Assembly (NCBI GenBank): GCA_012064385.1
Contig: QRDG01000529.1
Span: forward strand, 2,700,854 to 2,764,853
Reading direction: 5' to 3'
Length of the DNA: 64,000 nucleotides
Source of the DNA: Puccinellia tenuiflora
Lineage: Eukaryota > Streptophyta > Magnoliopsida > Poales > Poaceae
Below the pieces are notes generated by a model. That model did not search any database. It had not been told where the DNA came from and saw only the letters and a program-made list of their open reading frames with translations. A program made the position numbers and the translations under genes. Positions 48,301 through 58,530 of the stretch are shown piece by piece; within the stretch, counting starts at the first letter, position 1, and each line of letters opens with the position of its first letter.

Positions 48301-50025
48301 GAAAGTTTGAGTTAGCAAATTGAGACAATACAAGCAAGCAAGAAGGAAAGACAGTCAAAGTACTTACAGCAGGAGCTGGGCAGGTGGAGCAAAAAGGCTG
48401 GAGCCCAAAGTGGGCCTGGTCCTTCACCATTTTGCCGGTCAATTTCTTGATCAATCGACCAAGTTCAGGACCGTCAGACAACTTATCTGTCATCCTGAGA
48501 TCATCAGTGACACACCTGGTATACGAGCAGATGAGTCGGGTCCTGGGACTCAACGGTTGAATTCTCCAGGTGGTCCAGCAGCGGACGAGATCCATGTTTT
48601 CTAGGTCATGAGAGAGGAGAGCCCGGATTCTAAGGATCAATGACTCGACTTTGGGCCGGGCGGCCTCTGAGCACCTGGCTTTCATAGCAGGAGTCACCTC
48701 CAGTCGGCTCTCAGAGAATTGAGGGAGCTTAGGTTCGTCCTCAGGAGAGGTGTCCTTGCAATAAAAGAAGGTTTTTTGCCAGTCTTTGATGCGGTTTGGA
48801 AAAACTGGCTTAGGGAAGACAGAATTTAGGCGACGCTGGAGAGCTACAGCGCCGCTGTCGTGGTGGGTAGCACGGCATATCCATCAAAGACGGAAAAGAG
48901 TGTGGGGCAGGCGACGATCGGATGCTCGCGCGGGATTGGGCAAACAAACATGCAAACACACGTCGGTTACCCAGGTTCGGGGCCCTCCTCTGGGAGGTAA
49001 CACCCCTACGTCCTGCTCTTCTTGTTCTTATTGATTGATCACAAATCGAGCTACAAAGGTTGCTCCTGGAGCTGTATGGCGGTGGTGCCGGCTAGAGATG
49101 TCCAGCCGGCTAGAGGTGGAAGACGATGATCTACGTATCTCTGTGTCCTGTTCGCTTGTGCGTCTACCTCTCTTGCTTGCTTGCCTCGCGCAGGAGGCCC
49201 ATGCACGCCTTATATAGGCAGCGTCTAGGGTTTTGGGTTACAAGGAGATTACACGATTGCCCCTATGACATCACTACTCTGGAGCCGGCTGGAGCTACAT
49301 CATCATTACATTGTAACGGTAACGCCCGACAGGGGCTGGACGATCCGGGCCCACTAGTACGGACCGGTCGGTTGGTAGAGGCCGGCTGCTCTAGCCGGCC
49401 GTCCGCCTCCGGATAGGCGAAGCGGCTTGCTTCATCCGGCGGGCTCTAGGCGGCACGCTGTAGCCGGCCCTTGCAGTTCTTGAAGAAATGGTCCCCTTAG
49501 GGGTATCCGGGGTTCATATCCCCGACAGCCGCACTGTAAGAGAGGGCCCCCGGAGGTTTCAGGTTGGGGGTTGCAGTAGAACAACTCGAGCCATAGATCT
49601 AGGTCTGGCTCAATCTGGAGGTAATCCTCACAGAGAACAATGAAGTTGGATAGGGTAAGAATGGAATTGGGCGCAAGATCATGAATCCGCAGCTTATAGA
49701 ACTCGAGGAGCTGGCGGAAGAACAAGTTACCAGGGGGCGTGAAACCGCGGAAAAGGTGCTCCGCAAAGATGACGACCTCGCCCTTCGCCGGAGAAGGCAC
49801 CGATTCATCCCCAGGAGCTCGTGCCTTGACGCTTGAAGGAAGGAGGCCAGCTAGGCGATGTGCTTTCAGTTGCTCCGCCGTGATGGTTGAACCGCCCCAA
49901 TCGGCGGAGATAGATCTCTTCGAGGCAGGTGCGGTGGCGGCGGCCTCGGTAGCAATGTCGACGATCCTGCTTGCAGAAGGGGCCTTGGCCTTAGAGGTGC
50001 CCTTGGTGGGGCGCTTGGGGGCCAT
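45398..50025 (-). CDS. Spliced antisense gene of element D (Transposase_28-like domain), interrupted by a solo LTR
   Basis: Exons on the minus strand: 50025-49533 plus 48855-48368 (one exon split by the LTR 48856-49527), 48284-47692, 47605-47152, 46558-46303, and 46221-45398 with stop TAG. All four introns have GT...AG ends and pyrimidine-rich acceptors, with donors GTAAGT, GTATGA, GTAAGT and GTAAGT. The exon lengths sum to 3108 bases, exactly 1036 codons. The start MAPKRPTKGTSK is chosen because a TATA box lies 113 bases upstream. Exon 1 (AEHLFRGFTPPGNLFFRQLL, LFYCNPQPE, CWTTWRIQPLSPRTRL) resembles the domain Pfam calls putative gypsy-type transposon (Transposase_28). Exons 2 and 3 are Ser/Glu/Pro-rich with nuclear-localisation-like KKRKLR. 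Exon 4 is coiled coil. Exon 5 has a folded part (HAMLDHCHGLQEGARSVVKYL) and a repetitive KSPAKDS tail. Its function is unknown; related antisense frames occur in other Tat elements. The solo LTR breaks the exon in this copy. Confidence 0.85.
46559..47151. repeat. Five diverged tandem units with PPT-like ends, inside the third antisense intron
   Basis: Units begin AGCTCCAAGTC (or AGCCCCGAGTC) at 46669, 46764, 46864, 46956 and 47061, spaced 92-105 bp. Each contains a hairpin-forming pair (CCAAGT ... ACTTGG in the clearest copies) and then CTTGGGGGCTACT or CTTGGGGGCTACA on the plus strand. This nearly repeats the PPT and LTR edge of the element (TTCGGGGGCTACTGATGG). The rest of each unit varies. 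Confidence 0.8.
48856..49527 (-). mobile_element. Solo LTR inside the antisense gene
   Basis: A 672-bp sequence with TGTCGTGG and CCCCGACA ends is flanked by the exact duplication GCCGC (48851-48855 and 49528-49532). On the minus strand it has TATATAAGG near 49209 and the TTACCTC/GAGG/GAACCTGGGTAA motif (48966-49000), so it is oriented like the antisense gene. That motif links it to the LTRs of elements A and D. There is no interior. The open frames on it are not recognisable. Confidence 0.9.
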
Positions 50026-50137
50026 GGCGTACGTGCGGTGCAAGAGGGAGCGCTGCGCGGGAAAGAAACAAGTGCAGGAGAGATAGAAAGATTGGGGAAT
50101 GAAGGGGCAGTTGAGGTTTTGGTTCTTACCCTTTGAC

Positions 50138-50145
50138 ATTTATAA
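50138..50145 (-). promoter_or_regulatory. TATA box of the antisense gene
   Basis: TTATAAAT on the minus strand lies 113 bases before the chosen ATG at 50025. A start of transcription about 30 bases downstream would give a 5' leader of about 80 bases (pyrimidine-rich, CTTTCTATCTCTCCTGCAC). An AGGGTTTT telo-box-like word lies just upstream. It lies outside the 3' LTR, so the gene seems to have its own promoter. Confidence 0.55.
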
Positions 50146-50535
50146 GTGGGTAAAAACCCTAGAGGATTACAGTGGTGGCCCGCGGTAAAATCGTGGGTAA
50201 CGAGTCAACAGTTAAAGGTTAAAGTTATGGAAGTGGAAAAAGCCGGCTTGTCCCAGAAGGGCGAGTCCTGTGACAGTAAAAGTCAAGCCATCTAGTCTTT
50301 GTTCGCAAGAGTCACAACAAACCCGGCCAGAGTGTGTAAGAGCAAGGGCAGGGGTGATGACTTGAACAAGGAATGAGGATAGACTCACCTTTTATATTTA
50401 TTATGTCTTTATGCAGGAATTCATCTTGGAGCTAGCAGCAAGCGACTTTGGAGCCTGTGGCTCAAGTGGAAGGAGTCGACCCAGGGAGTCGAACCAACAA
50501 GTCAAAAGAAGCCGCAAAGCTGCGCCCAAGATAAA

Positions 50536-50547
50536 TTCGGGGGCTAC
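50536..50547 (+). other. Element D polypurine tract
   Basis: TTCGGGGGCTAC sits directly before the 3' LTR, at the position where plus-strand DNA synthesis is primed. It matches the tract of element A and the intronic units at 46559-47151. Confidence 0.8.
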
Positions 50548-51108
50548 TGATGGGGGGATACTTTATAGGTAGGCCCATGGACCCGGAAAGTAGACCCGCC
50601 AAGACCAAGAAGGCCAATGCCGAGTCACGAGACAAGTCACATGGGCTGGGCTGGAGACAAGCCGACCAAGGCCCGTGTGGAGAAGGGGACACGTCCAAAG
50701 ATGGAGTCCAAGTACAACCCGGAGTTCTAGTTTGGAAGGACAAAGCCTAGAGTAGGACTCCGTGTATGAGTAGAACTCGACACAGATTGTAAGTCCAGGG
50801 ACCCGCCACCTTTATAAGGGGGGTCCTGGATCGTAGTAAGCTAAGCTTCAACCAGTAGAGAGAAACCCTAGCCACCAGAGAGAAGTCGCCGGCTCCTGAG
50901 TTGTGGGAGCCGGGTCCTTGTAATCGAGATATAATCAAGAGCAATAACATAGAAGCAGGAAGTAGGTCTTTACCTCGAATCAGAGGGGGCCGAACCTGGG
51001 TAAATCCTTGTTCCTTGGCGAGATTAACCGTTCCTACGTACTTCAGTCATCAATGGCCCCGGAACTCATCTTCCCTGAGGAAGAACTTGCCGTGACAACC
51101 CCATGACA
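50548..51108 (+). repeat. Element D 3' LTR
   Basis: A 561-bp LTR nearly identical to 25332-25891. It differs at base 9 of the LTR (G for A), has one extra G in a G run near 50985, and ends CCCCATGACA instead of CCCCACGACA. TATA box 50811-50817. Confidence 0.93.
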
Positions 51109-51207
51109 GCTTGCTTCCAAAGCCTCAATGGTTTCCCCACGCTCAATAAGGGTGCTCATGATTTCAAAGAGGTTAGCTTGGGCACTTTTATTGCTAGGAA
51201 GGGCAGA
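51109..51207 (-). pseudogene. Element C gag-like protein, 5' fragment
   Basis: On the minus strand this encodes about 31 residues (including LFEIMSTLIERGETIEALEA). They join in frame to the coiled coil starting SLEEKGK at 25331 once element D and one copy of GCTTG are removed. Its upstream edge meets the truncated LTR near GAGGTGATAGC, so the natural start codon is absent. Confidence 0.75.
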
Positions 51208-53613
51208 GGTGATAGCAAGATATAAACTTCAAGCACGAAGGATATCACAATGTAAAGTGCATAAGTAAAAGCTCGGGTATAGAGATAACCCGAGGCACAC
51301 GGAGACGAGGATGTATTCCCGAGTTCCTCCTTGTTAAGGGAGTACGTCTCGTTGGAGGGGTGTGAGCTCGCCACAAGAGGCCTACTCAAGATGCCACAAA
51401 GGCCTCACCCTATTCTCCGATGAACCTCACCCAAGGGATTGGTTCACCTTCCACTATCGGAATCCTTCGAGGCGGATTCCGGAGCCCTTTTACAACTTCC
51501 TTGGGGCACACACCCACAACTCAATTGGGGGCTCCCAAACGTGCCGAAGCTTCACAACTCGAAGTCTTCACGGCACCTCCAAACCGTCTAGGGTACACAA
51601 TGCACCCAAGAGGCACAAAGCTCTTGGGAACACAATGCACCCAAGAGTAACAAGCTTCTCAACGTCGATCCTCACGTATCACCGTAGGGAGAGCAACCCG
51701 ATGCAACTAATGCAAGAGGCAAGAACACACAAAGTGGTCAAGTCCTTCACTCCGAAATCCAACCAAAGAAACTAATGCTATGGAGGGATTTGAGAGGAAG
51801 AACAAAGGGAAGAACACAAAGCAACCCTAAATCTAGATCCACTAAGTTCCCCTCACTTAGAGGAGGATTTGATTGGTGGAATGGTAGATCTAGATCTCCT
51901 CTCTTGTTTCCCTAAAGATGGGCAAGAATCATTGGAGGGAAGTGGAGGAATCAAGCTCTCAAAGATGTGCAACAATGGAGGAGTGAGAGAGCAAAAGGTT
52001 CACCAAGAAGCTTAGAACCGTTGGGGAAGAAAGCACATTTAAATAAGGTTCCCAGAAATCTGGCCGTTGGGTACAAAACCCGCAGGACCGGTAGTACCGG
52101 CCCAAAGGGCGGTACTACCGCCCCACACCAAAACGCGCACCAACGGCTAGAAGATAAAACCCGCGGGACCGGTACTTCCGGTAAGAGGGCCGGTAGTTCC
52201 GGTTAAGCGGTAGTACCGGATCGACTTCCGGTGCTACTTCCGTTTGAGTCCAGTACCCAACTTTCGCAAGCGGTACTGGGCTCCGGAAGTAACCCCGGAA
52301 GTTCCGGGCGGTAGTACCGCTGGGAGCACCGGTACTTCCGGTTTAGCGGTAGTTCCGGTACTACTTCCGGTGCTACTTCCGTTTGAGTCCAGTACCCAAC
52401 TTTCGTAAGTGGTACTGGGCTCCGGAAGTACCTCCGGAAGTTCCTAGCGGTAGTACCGCCCGTGAGGCCGGTACTTCCGGTCACTGAAGAACATCAAAAC
52501 CTGAAACCGAATAACTTTTGCATGGAAACTCCGAATCGAGTGAATCCAATTTTGTTGGAAAGAGGACGACAAGAGCTTACACTACAAAAAGTCAAAATAT
52601 TGAAACAAGCCAGGGAGATTGTGCAAAGGGATGGAATGGTGAGACCTTTCCAAGCGGATGAACCGGCAAAATCTTCAACACCGAAAACGCACAAGTTTTT
52701 CATCAAGACTCCGTTTTCTATGATCTTGGGCTTGTTTCGAAGATAACCACAAGCCCTACAAGATCATGCATATACACATCATGGTCTATCATGTGAGGAG
52801 GAAATCATAAGGAGAGAGTTTGACCTCTCGTAGAAGAGACAAACCGGTAAAACCTCCGATATCAAAAACGCAAGAAGATATTCATGAGATCCGTTTTTGA
52901 TGAACTAGAGCTTGGTATGGAGATGAACACAAGCTCTAAATTCTCACATGGATAAAAGCCAAATAAGAACCAATAAAGATGATTGCATGGATGCAAAGGT
53001 TTGAGCTCTCTACGATGATATGATCACGATATTCGGTCGAGAGCCCCTCTTGATAGTACGGCTATCTATCCTATAACCCGGTCTCTCACTAAACATCATG
53101 AGACCGGTAAAATAGAAACCCTAGCAAGATCATACCTTTGCCTTGCGCTTAAACCACTTGAGGTCGATGAAGACGATCTTCAACTCCTCAAGACGCACCA
53201 CCTTTCTTCATTGCGCTTCGCTTGGTGAAGATTCACATGACGCTCCCCCATACACCAAGATGGGGAAAGCACTCTTCGGCATATCTTCACTTGGACTTGA
53301 GTGTCGATCAACCCGCACTTAGCCTTGATCAACACAAATCTTTTCTTCCCTTGAGCTTGACTCCAACAAATGGAGATCAAGCAAAGCACCTTGACTCCAA
53401 CACATGGAGACAAGCTTGGCCTTGATCAACAAATGATCTTCTAACCTTGACCTTGACTCCAACCAATGGAGACAAGCAAGCTTGGCCTTGATCAACAAAT
53501 GATCTTGACACAAGCTAAAGGACAACCTACACATAGAGCTCAATGCAAATATTAGTCCACAGAGATTGTCATTAATTACCAAAACTACGCATGGGGGAAA
53601 CCATGCACTTTCA
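51208..53613 (-). repeat. Element C 5' LTR, truncated
   Basis: It matches 18342-20747. The last 189 bases of the LTR in element orientation, with the primer site, are deleted where it joins the gag fragment. It ends CTTTCA next to GCGGC. The palindromic minisatellite is at 52085-52490. Confidence 0.87.
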
Positions 53614-53618
53614 GCGGC

Positions 53619-54838
53619 GACGGTGGCGACGAGCACGGTGACCACGGCGAGGTCGAGCGGCGAAGAGAGGAAGAGGGGAAATGGAAGGGGCTCGGAGGAG
53701 CGGGAAGCTCACCCTGGAGCACGGTGGCGTGGTCGGCGAAGTCGGGGAGGCCGGAGATGGGCGGACGGCGACGAGCACGTCCGCGACAGAGCTCGGCCGA
53801 CGCGGAAGGGGCGACTGCATGCTCGCGGTAGGGAGCCTCCCGGCTCGATTCCGCCGGTGGGGAGGGGGAGGAGGACGCGGCGAAGATGATGGTCGCCTTC
53901 GATCTACGCGGGGCGGCTCCAGACGACGGCGGCGAGCGGCGGCAGCGGCGGCACGGTGGAGCTCGGGCGAGAGAGAGAAGAGGAACTGGGGAAGCAGGTG
54001 GGCGAGTGAGTTCGGGGAGAGAGAGAGCAGGGCAGAGCGAGGGCGTCGCCGAGCCCTTGTCCACGCGCGGCAGGGGGCCCGGCTTCGTGGATGCAAGGCG
54101 AGGTCACGGTGGCAGGGCGGCATGGGCACGGGCGGCACTGGTGCCACAGTGAGGTAGATGACCAACTTGCGAAAAAACCCCTGGCTCCAACTAAATTAAT
54201 TACAAAAAGGTCCAGCAGCACCTTTAGTGATTTTAATTGAGGCCCTAAACCATTTTTATAAATTAAGAAAAAATCATGTGGCCTCCCTTGACCTGTAGGA
54301 GCTCCACAAAAATTGGGGTGGCAAAATAAAATGTTTTGGACAACAATTGTTCACAGGTTTTAATTATAGTCATTTTTGACAATTTCTAAATTGTATTTAT
54401 TTGGAGCACTTATGCATTTCCAAAAATAATGAAATTATTCAGGGAGGCTCATAATATAGTAATTAAGCTCCCCATAATTTTAGTTTGAATTTTTGGAAAG
54501 TTTAACTTGGTTTCCAAAAATAGAATTTGAATTGAACCAAATTGAATTCTCAAATTTATTTATTTGCTTGTTAAGAATTTAGCCTTTGACAATTTATTTA
54601 TAAAATTTATCCTTGAGCTTCCTGGACAAATTGGAGACTCATGAACAATTGGTTTTGCCAATTTGGGTAATGTATTTGGTTTGGAAATTTGGGAAGGGTT
54701 TTGTTTTCCCTAGTTTTTAATTTCCAAGTGTTGCTTTATTTAGAATTAGCAATTTAAAATAAGTATGCCATGATGCAATGCAAAGCAAAAAGTAAAAAAT
54801 TGGCCCATATTTTAGGGTACCAAACTAGGGCTGTTACA
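53619..54838 (-). repeat. Element B right LTR, second part
   Basis: It continues the LTR interrupted at 18152 and ends GGGCTGTTACA at 54838. It matches 11721-12931 of the left LTR closely. The bases that follow (GCAAA) would be the target duplication, but the left outer end of B is lost, so this cannot be confirmed. Charged open frames on both strands recur in the left LTR and look like GC artefacts. Confidence 0.82.
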
Positions 54839-54962
54839 GCAAATAGGGTTCACCGCAACGGAGGCCGGGAAAGAGCCAAGGAGGGAGCGGGGCTTTGGAC
54901 TTGGGCTGGGCCTGGGTGCTTAGAGTTTGACTGTTTTTTCTTCTCTTCTTTTTTTCTCCTTG

Positions 54963-55042
54963 CTCCGATTCAAAATAAGTGTCGCAGTTTTTTTAACTCG
55001 GTTAGTTTAAAACTACGACATTTATTATGCATCAGAGAAAGT
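54963..55042. mobile_element. Degenerate Stowaway-like MITE
   Basis: CTCCGATTCAAAATAAGTGTCG at the left edge and ACTACGACATTTATTATGC with CAGAGAAAGTA at the right edge form an imperfect inverted repeat. It is of the CTCCCTCCGTTCCAAAATAAGTGTCG type known from Triticeae Stowaway elements. The left terminal bases are lost. Confidence 0.55.
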
Positions 55043-55072
55043 ACCTTTTATGACAGGAAATCTAGAGGGCTT

Positions 55073-55420
55073 TTAGTCCATAATCATAGCACGAGGTTGG
55101 ATGCTAGTTACAAGGAATCTAGGAGGAGAGCTCATCCAATGGTCCCACACCTCCAATGTGCATGTAAATTTGGCATGAAGATGGGCGGAGCTATTGGCAT
55201 GGCCCTTTACATGCTGGATTACAAAATAAATAAAGCATCTAGCCAACTCTTCATCTCGAATAAAACTGACTCGTGAGTCTTGGCGCATGAATCAATGGTT
55301 GACGATCTCCAAGAAGTATATCTCCATGGCTCCATCACCACATGCACAAAGCCCACAAGCTTCATAAGGAGCACTCCGTCACGGAGAGCGAGCACCTTCG
55401 TAACTAGCGGACCAAACCCC
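55073..55420 (-). pseudogene. RNase H-like fragment (plant non-LTR or host RVT_3 type), decayed
   Basis: The minus strand reads EIYFLEIVNH, then after a break RDEELARCFIYFVIQHVKGH, ANSSAHLHAKFTCTLEVWDH and SSPPRFLV. This order (carboxylate region, FVIQHV, AAHLCAK, W..SPP.FLV) is that of the RNase H-like domains common in grass LINE-derived genes. Stops and frame changes interrupt it upstream. Confidence 0.42.
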
Positions 55421-56237
55421 TAAATGCGGCTTACTCCATGCATCAATGAAGCTACTAGAAGATCTTCAAACTCCACCAGGGCCTGCTTTTTTCCTTAGGT
55501 TCTGGAGGCCCGGTGCGAAGTTAGAAATCAGGCCCTTACATAGGTGGTCCAATCATGGAGTACAATGTAGGCACTACAATTTAAAAAAAAGGTGTATGTG
55601 TGAATTGGAGGAACCGCTTGACGTATGGTAGGGCGGTCATGGCAACCCTCTTCGAGGAAGTGGATGCACTAGCAGAACCGGTGGAATGGGAAGGAAGGCA
55701 TAAATTTGGATTTGGATGGAGATTGTAGTTGTAGTCGTTTTCTTCGGGGGTAAGACCCAAATCACCCGTCTTTAACCTAAGATTGGATCAATGCCACCAT
55801 GATGAAAGTGGTGGAACTGGTCGGGATCGGCAATGATAAAGAAATATGAGGTGAGTGAGAGAAGTGTGATTTGAGTCTAGAAGTGAGTGGGGAAGCTCTA
55901 TTTATAGAAAAATAGAACCATTTTCGAGCCATTTTGCGCCTCAAAACGGTTTAGAATTTGATATTTGAATGAATTCAGGATAAAACAATGCATCCCGTGC
56001 CTTTTCCGTGCCGTGCATGGCACAGGGAGCTACTATTTCACACGGCACACGAAGGAAACACCGCGACGCACGCCTCGCCAACCAACGTGGGCCGGTCCAC
56101 CATCATCTTCCTCAACCTTGAGCCGCCAGCCTAACCGCCGTTTGCCACCACCCGCGGCCAGCGTCACTACCACGACGCCTCGTCGCTCCACCCTGCCCGA
56201 GCCGCCACCTCCGCTGGTCTGCCGTCCCTGGCCGGCC

Positions 56238-56256
56238 ACTAAACCCTAACCCTAAC
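56238..56256 (+). promoter_or_regulatory. Telo-box / short interstitial telomeric motif
   Basis: CTAAACCCTAACCCTAACTC contains two and a half plant telomere units. In a GC-rich gene-proximal region this is more likely a promoter telo-box (AAACCCTAA) than a telomere relic. A run of about 15 C follows near 56311. Confidence 0.4.
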
Positions 56257-57033
56257 TCCGGTCGCCGCCGAGCTTCCGCACCCCTCTCCAATCGCCGGAC
56301 ACCCCGCACCCCCCCCCCCCCCCGCGCTAAGTTTCTCCCTCACCTCCACCTACGCCGCCGCAACGAGCTGCATTGTCGCCGGGTACGGTGAGGTCCATTC
56401 TTAGCCTGGCCGGCAACGTCGTGACCCCCTATCGGCGACGAGGTCAACCTTCGTCTCTGGTACTCTTCCCTGTCTGCTTCTTCTCCGACTGCACTGCCTC
56501 CCTCCCCTCGCTTCGTCTTCCTCGTCTCCGGACGGTAGTAGTATGGGCCAGGCGCATAAGCCAAAAGGAGGATACACGGAAAACGGTAACATCCGCGTTA
56601 GGCGGCAAATGGGCCCCAAAATCCTCCACTCGGACTGCTCCCTACCCACCGCCCCCGTGCGTGGCCCGGCCCAAAGTTGCCGTGCCGTACCTCGTGCTGG
56701 GCGAAAATGGTCCGACCCGATGCCCTCCTCCAAAAGAAAAATAAAAATACCCGCTAATTCAGGACGAGCCTCTCTCCTCTCCTCTCCCACGGTTCTCCTC
56801 CATCGCCCTCCGCCGCGGCGCCTCCACTCCGGAAACCCTAGCCCTGCCGGCCGCCGTGCCGACACCGGCCGCTGGTATGCACCCCGCCAACTCAAGCTCC
56901 GCCACCGGGCGTCTACGCCGCGTGCTTACGCGCCTCCACTGGAGCCGGCTCCGTCGTCCGCCGTGACGCCTCGGGTCCACCACGCGCCGCCTCAGGCGCG
57001 CGCGTACGTATCCAGGTCGGTGCGGACGGGGCC

Positions 57034-57040
57034 TATATAA
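57034..57040 (+). promoter_or_regulatory. TATA box of the SPT16 locus
   Basis: CCTATATAAGC lies in a GC-rich stretch about 170 bases before the donor of the 5'-UTR intron. The transcription start is expected near 57065-57070. An alternative start further up (near 56770, before a leader with AAACCCTAGCC) is possible. Confidence 0.5.
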
Positions 57041-57206
57041 GCTCCTGGACGGGCGCCCACGCCCAGGTGCGTCTTCTATTGTAGCTGCTGCGGTTCTGCG
57101 AAGAGGTGGTGCGGTTTCGACGCCGTCATTGGCGGTTTTCCCTGGTAGCATTGGTTGGTTGCCGGAGGTCCCTGAATCTGCGAACAGCTCGAGGGAATTC
57201 TTGTAG
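57041..57206 (+). other. 5'-UTR exon of the SPT16 locus
   Basis: A GC-rich leader that ends TTGTAG|GTAAAA at 57206/57207. It is inferred from the TATA box and the donor; the exact start is unknown. Confidence 0.45.
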
Positions 57207-58508
57207 GTAAAATTTCTACTGTAAATTGTTCTTTCTGCGTTTCCTGTGGTTGATCGGGGTAGACTGTTCATATTGAATTTGGGATTGTTTTTGGTAAATT
57301 AGCGCCTCACTAATCGCAACTTCTCGTATCAAATCTACATAACAAGATATTGGATTTGTCCTGAGCCTCAACGAGCCTGCAAATACCTGAACTAGACAAA
57401 TCTGTAAACGCCTAATCTAAACAAATCTGCAAATATAGTCATCAATCTAGAATTAGGAAAACGGTGAAAGACTCTTATCTCTCGCACTTGATTGATCAAT
57501 TCTTTGCCGAAATCAATCCAAGTGAGCAATTTGAGTTGAGATCTGTAAAACAATCACAATAAATTGGGGGCATCAGGCCATGGTACCCGTTGTACGTAAC
57601 AAACCTAAACCGTTTGTGAAAACCTATGATTAAGATAGGTAAAAATAACGAAAATTGATTCCATTTTCTTTTCTCATTCCACCCGCTGCTTTAACTTATG
57701 ATCAACTCATTCACTTGTTGCAAATCAATTGGTTAGGTTTGCAGAAGAAATAACCTTATAACCTGGCATCAAAATTGTTATGTTTATCATAAAGTGTTGA
57801 AAATATTTTTGCGACCACCCAATTGTTTCTTACCCGACTGATTAACAACATAAATTTGGGAAGAAGTGAACTGCGAACTTGATTGAAACTTGGACGTGAT
57901 TTCATTGTTAGACTTGGTTGATCATGGAGTTTGATCTTCATAGATTTGTGCTGTAAAGGAAATAATATGGGGTACAATGCATAATTTTTCTTGCAACCAT
58001 GAGGTCCTTGTGAGATTTTTTCTCAATTCAATATTTTTCTTGATTAGACTGTTCATAAATTATACTTGAGTACTCGATGGTTTTATCTGTGAAGATTGCT
58101 ATGAGAAAGAGATTGGATCTGAATTAGATTAAGAACTGGCATTCAGCAATAGAAAATCTATAGCATCAGTGCATGCTACTGCTTAGTTGGATATTATAAA
58201 GGTATAATGGTATATCGAATATACTATGAAGATTAATCATGCGAAATCATGCAATGTGAAGTATCAACTTTTTGATTACTAGTTAAATGCTGTTGTACCT
58301 TTTTTTTTTCTTGAATTGGGTGTTCATTGGAAAGATTTATGCTCGTTGAAATTGAAGTGAAGAAGAAAACCTTATATGCTGGTAATTTTCCATTGTTTGT
58401 GTTGCTTGTTTGTAGCTAACTAAACCTGTTTGTTCTGCTTGCTCTTAATGATTTGTTGTATTCATACTGTACTCACATCTATGGTTGCAACACACATTTT
58501 GTTTTTAG
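57207..58508 (+). other. 5'-UTR intron of the SPT16 locus
   Basis: A 1302-base T-rich intron from donor GTAAAATTT to acceptor TTTGTTTTTAG, 22 bases before the ATG. Plant SPT16 genes are known to have an intronless coding region with an intron in the 5' leader. The structure therefore argues for a real locus and not a retrocopy. Confidence 0.6.
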
Positions 58509-58530
58509 GTACCGTAGTTATAACTTATAA

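Larger units (their letters stand above)
25332..51108 (+). mobile_element. Element D: Tat-lineage Gypsy retrotransposon with antisense gene
   Basis: Near-identical 560/561-bp LTRs (TGATGGGG...GACA) and the 5-bp target duplication GCTTG (25327-25331 and 51109-51113) define the element. Order on the plus strand: LTR, primer site, gag, protease, RT-RNase H, second RNase H, integrase. A convergent antisense gene, PPT and LTR follow. Element E (27568-39984) is nested in gag and a solo LTR (48856-49527) in the antisense gene. Without them D is about 12.7 kb. The second RNase H and the antisense frame before the 3' LTR are known marks of the Tat lineage. The two LTRs differ by only two substitutions and one indel by eye. 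D now carries an in-frame stop after gag-protease and a frameshift in integrase, so this copy is probably not autonomous. Confidence 0.92.
18153..53613 (-). mobile_element. Element C: LTR retrotransposon with gag-like gene only, host of element D
   Basis: The TGAAAG...CTTTCA element is flanked by GCGGC (18148-18152 and 53614-53618) inside the LTR of B. In minus orientation the order is: truncated 5' LTR (53613-51208), gag-like frame (51207-51109 then 25331-23962), 3.2 kb non-coding DNA, purine-rich tract (GGGGGAGAT before TGAAAG), and full 3' LTR (20747-18153). The end of the 5' LTR (about 190 bp), the primer site, the leader and the start of gag are deleted at 51207/51208. No protease, RT or integrase was seen. 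Long LTRs, two CCHC knuckles and the PPT context make Copia plausible, but I cannot assign the superfamily firmly. Confidence 0.85.
54839..56100. other. Intergenic repeat debris
   Basis: Apart from the MITE remnant (54963-55042) and the RNase H-like remnant (55073-55420), I see no gene here. The segment 55640-55960 contains gene-like words on the minus strand, interrupted by stops, and an AGGTGAGTGAG-type sequence, but I could not identify a family. Confidence 0.4.

Noticed and set aside
56238..56256. Interstitial telomere relic
   Set aside because: Only about two and a half CCCTAA units; a promoter telo-box is the simpler reading.
56373..57271. Several frames of 100-170 codons on both strands upstream of SPT16
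   Set aside because: GC-rich promoter/leader sequence; frames overlap on opposite strands and have no known motif. The region fits a CpG-rich 5' end better.
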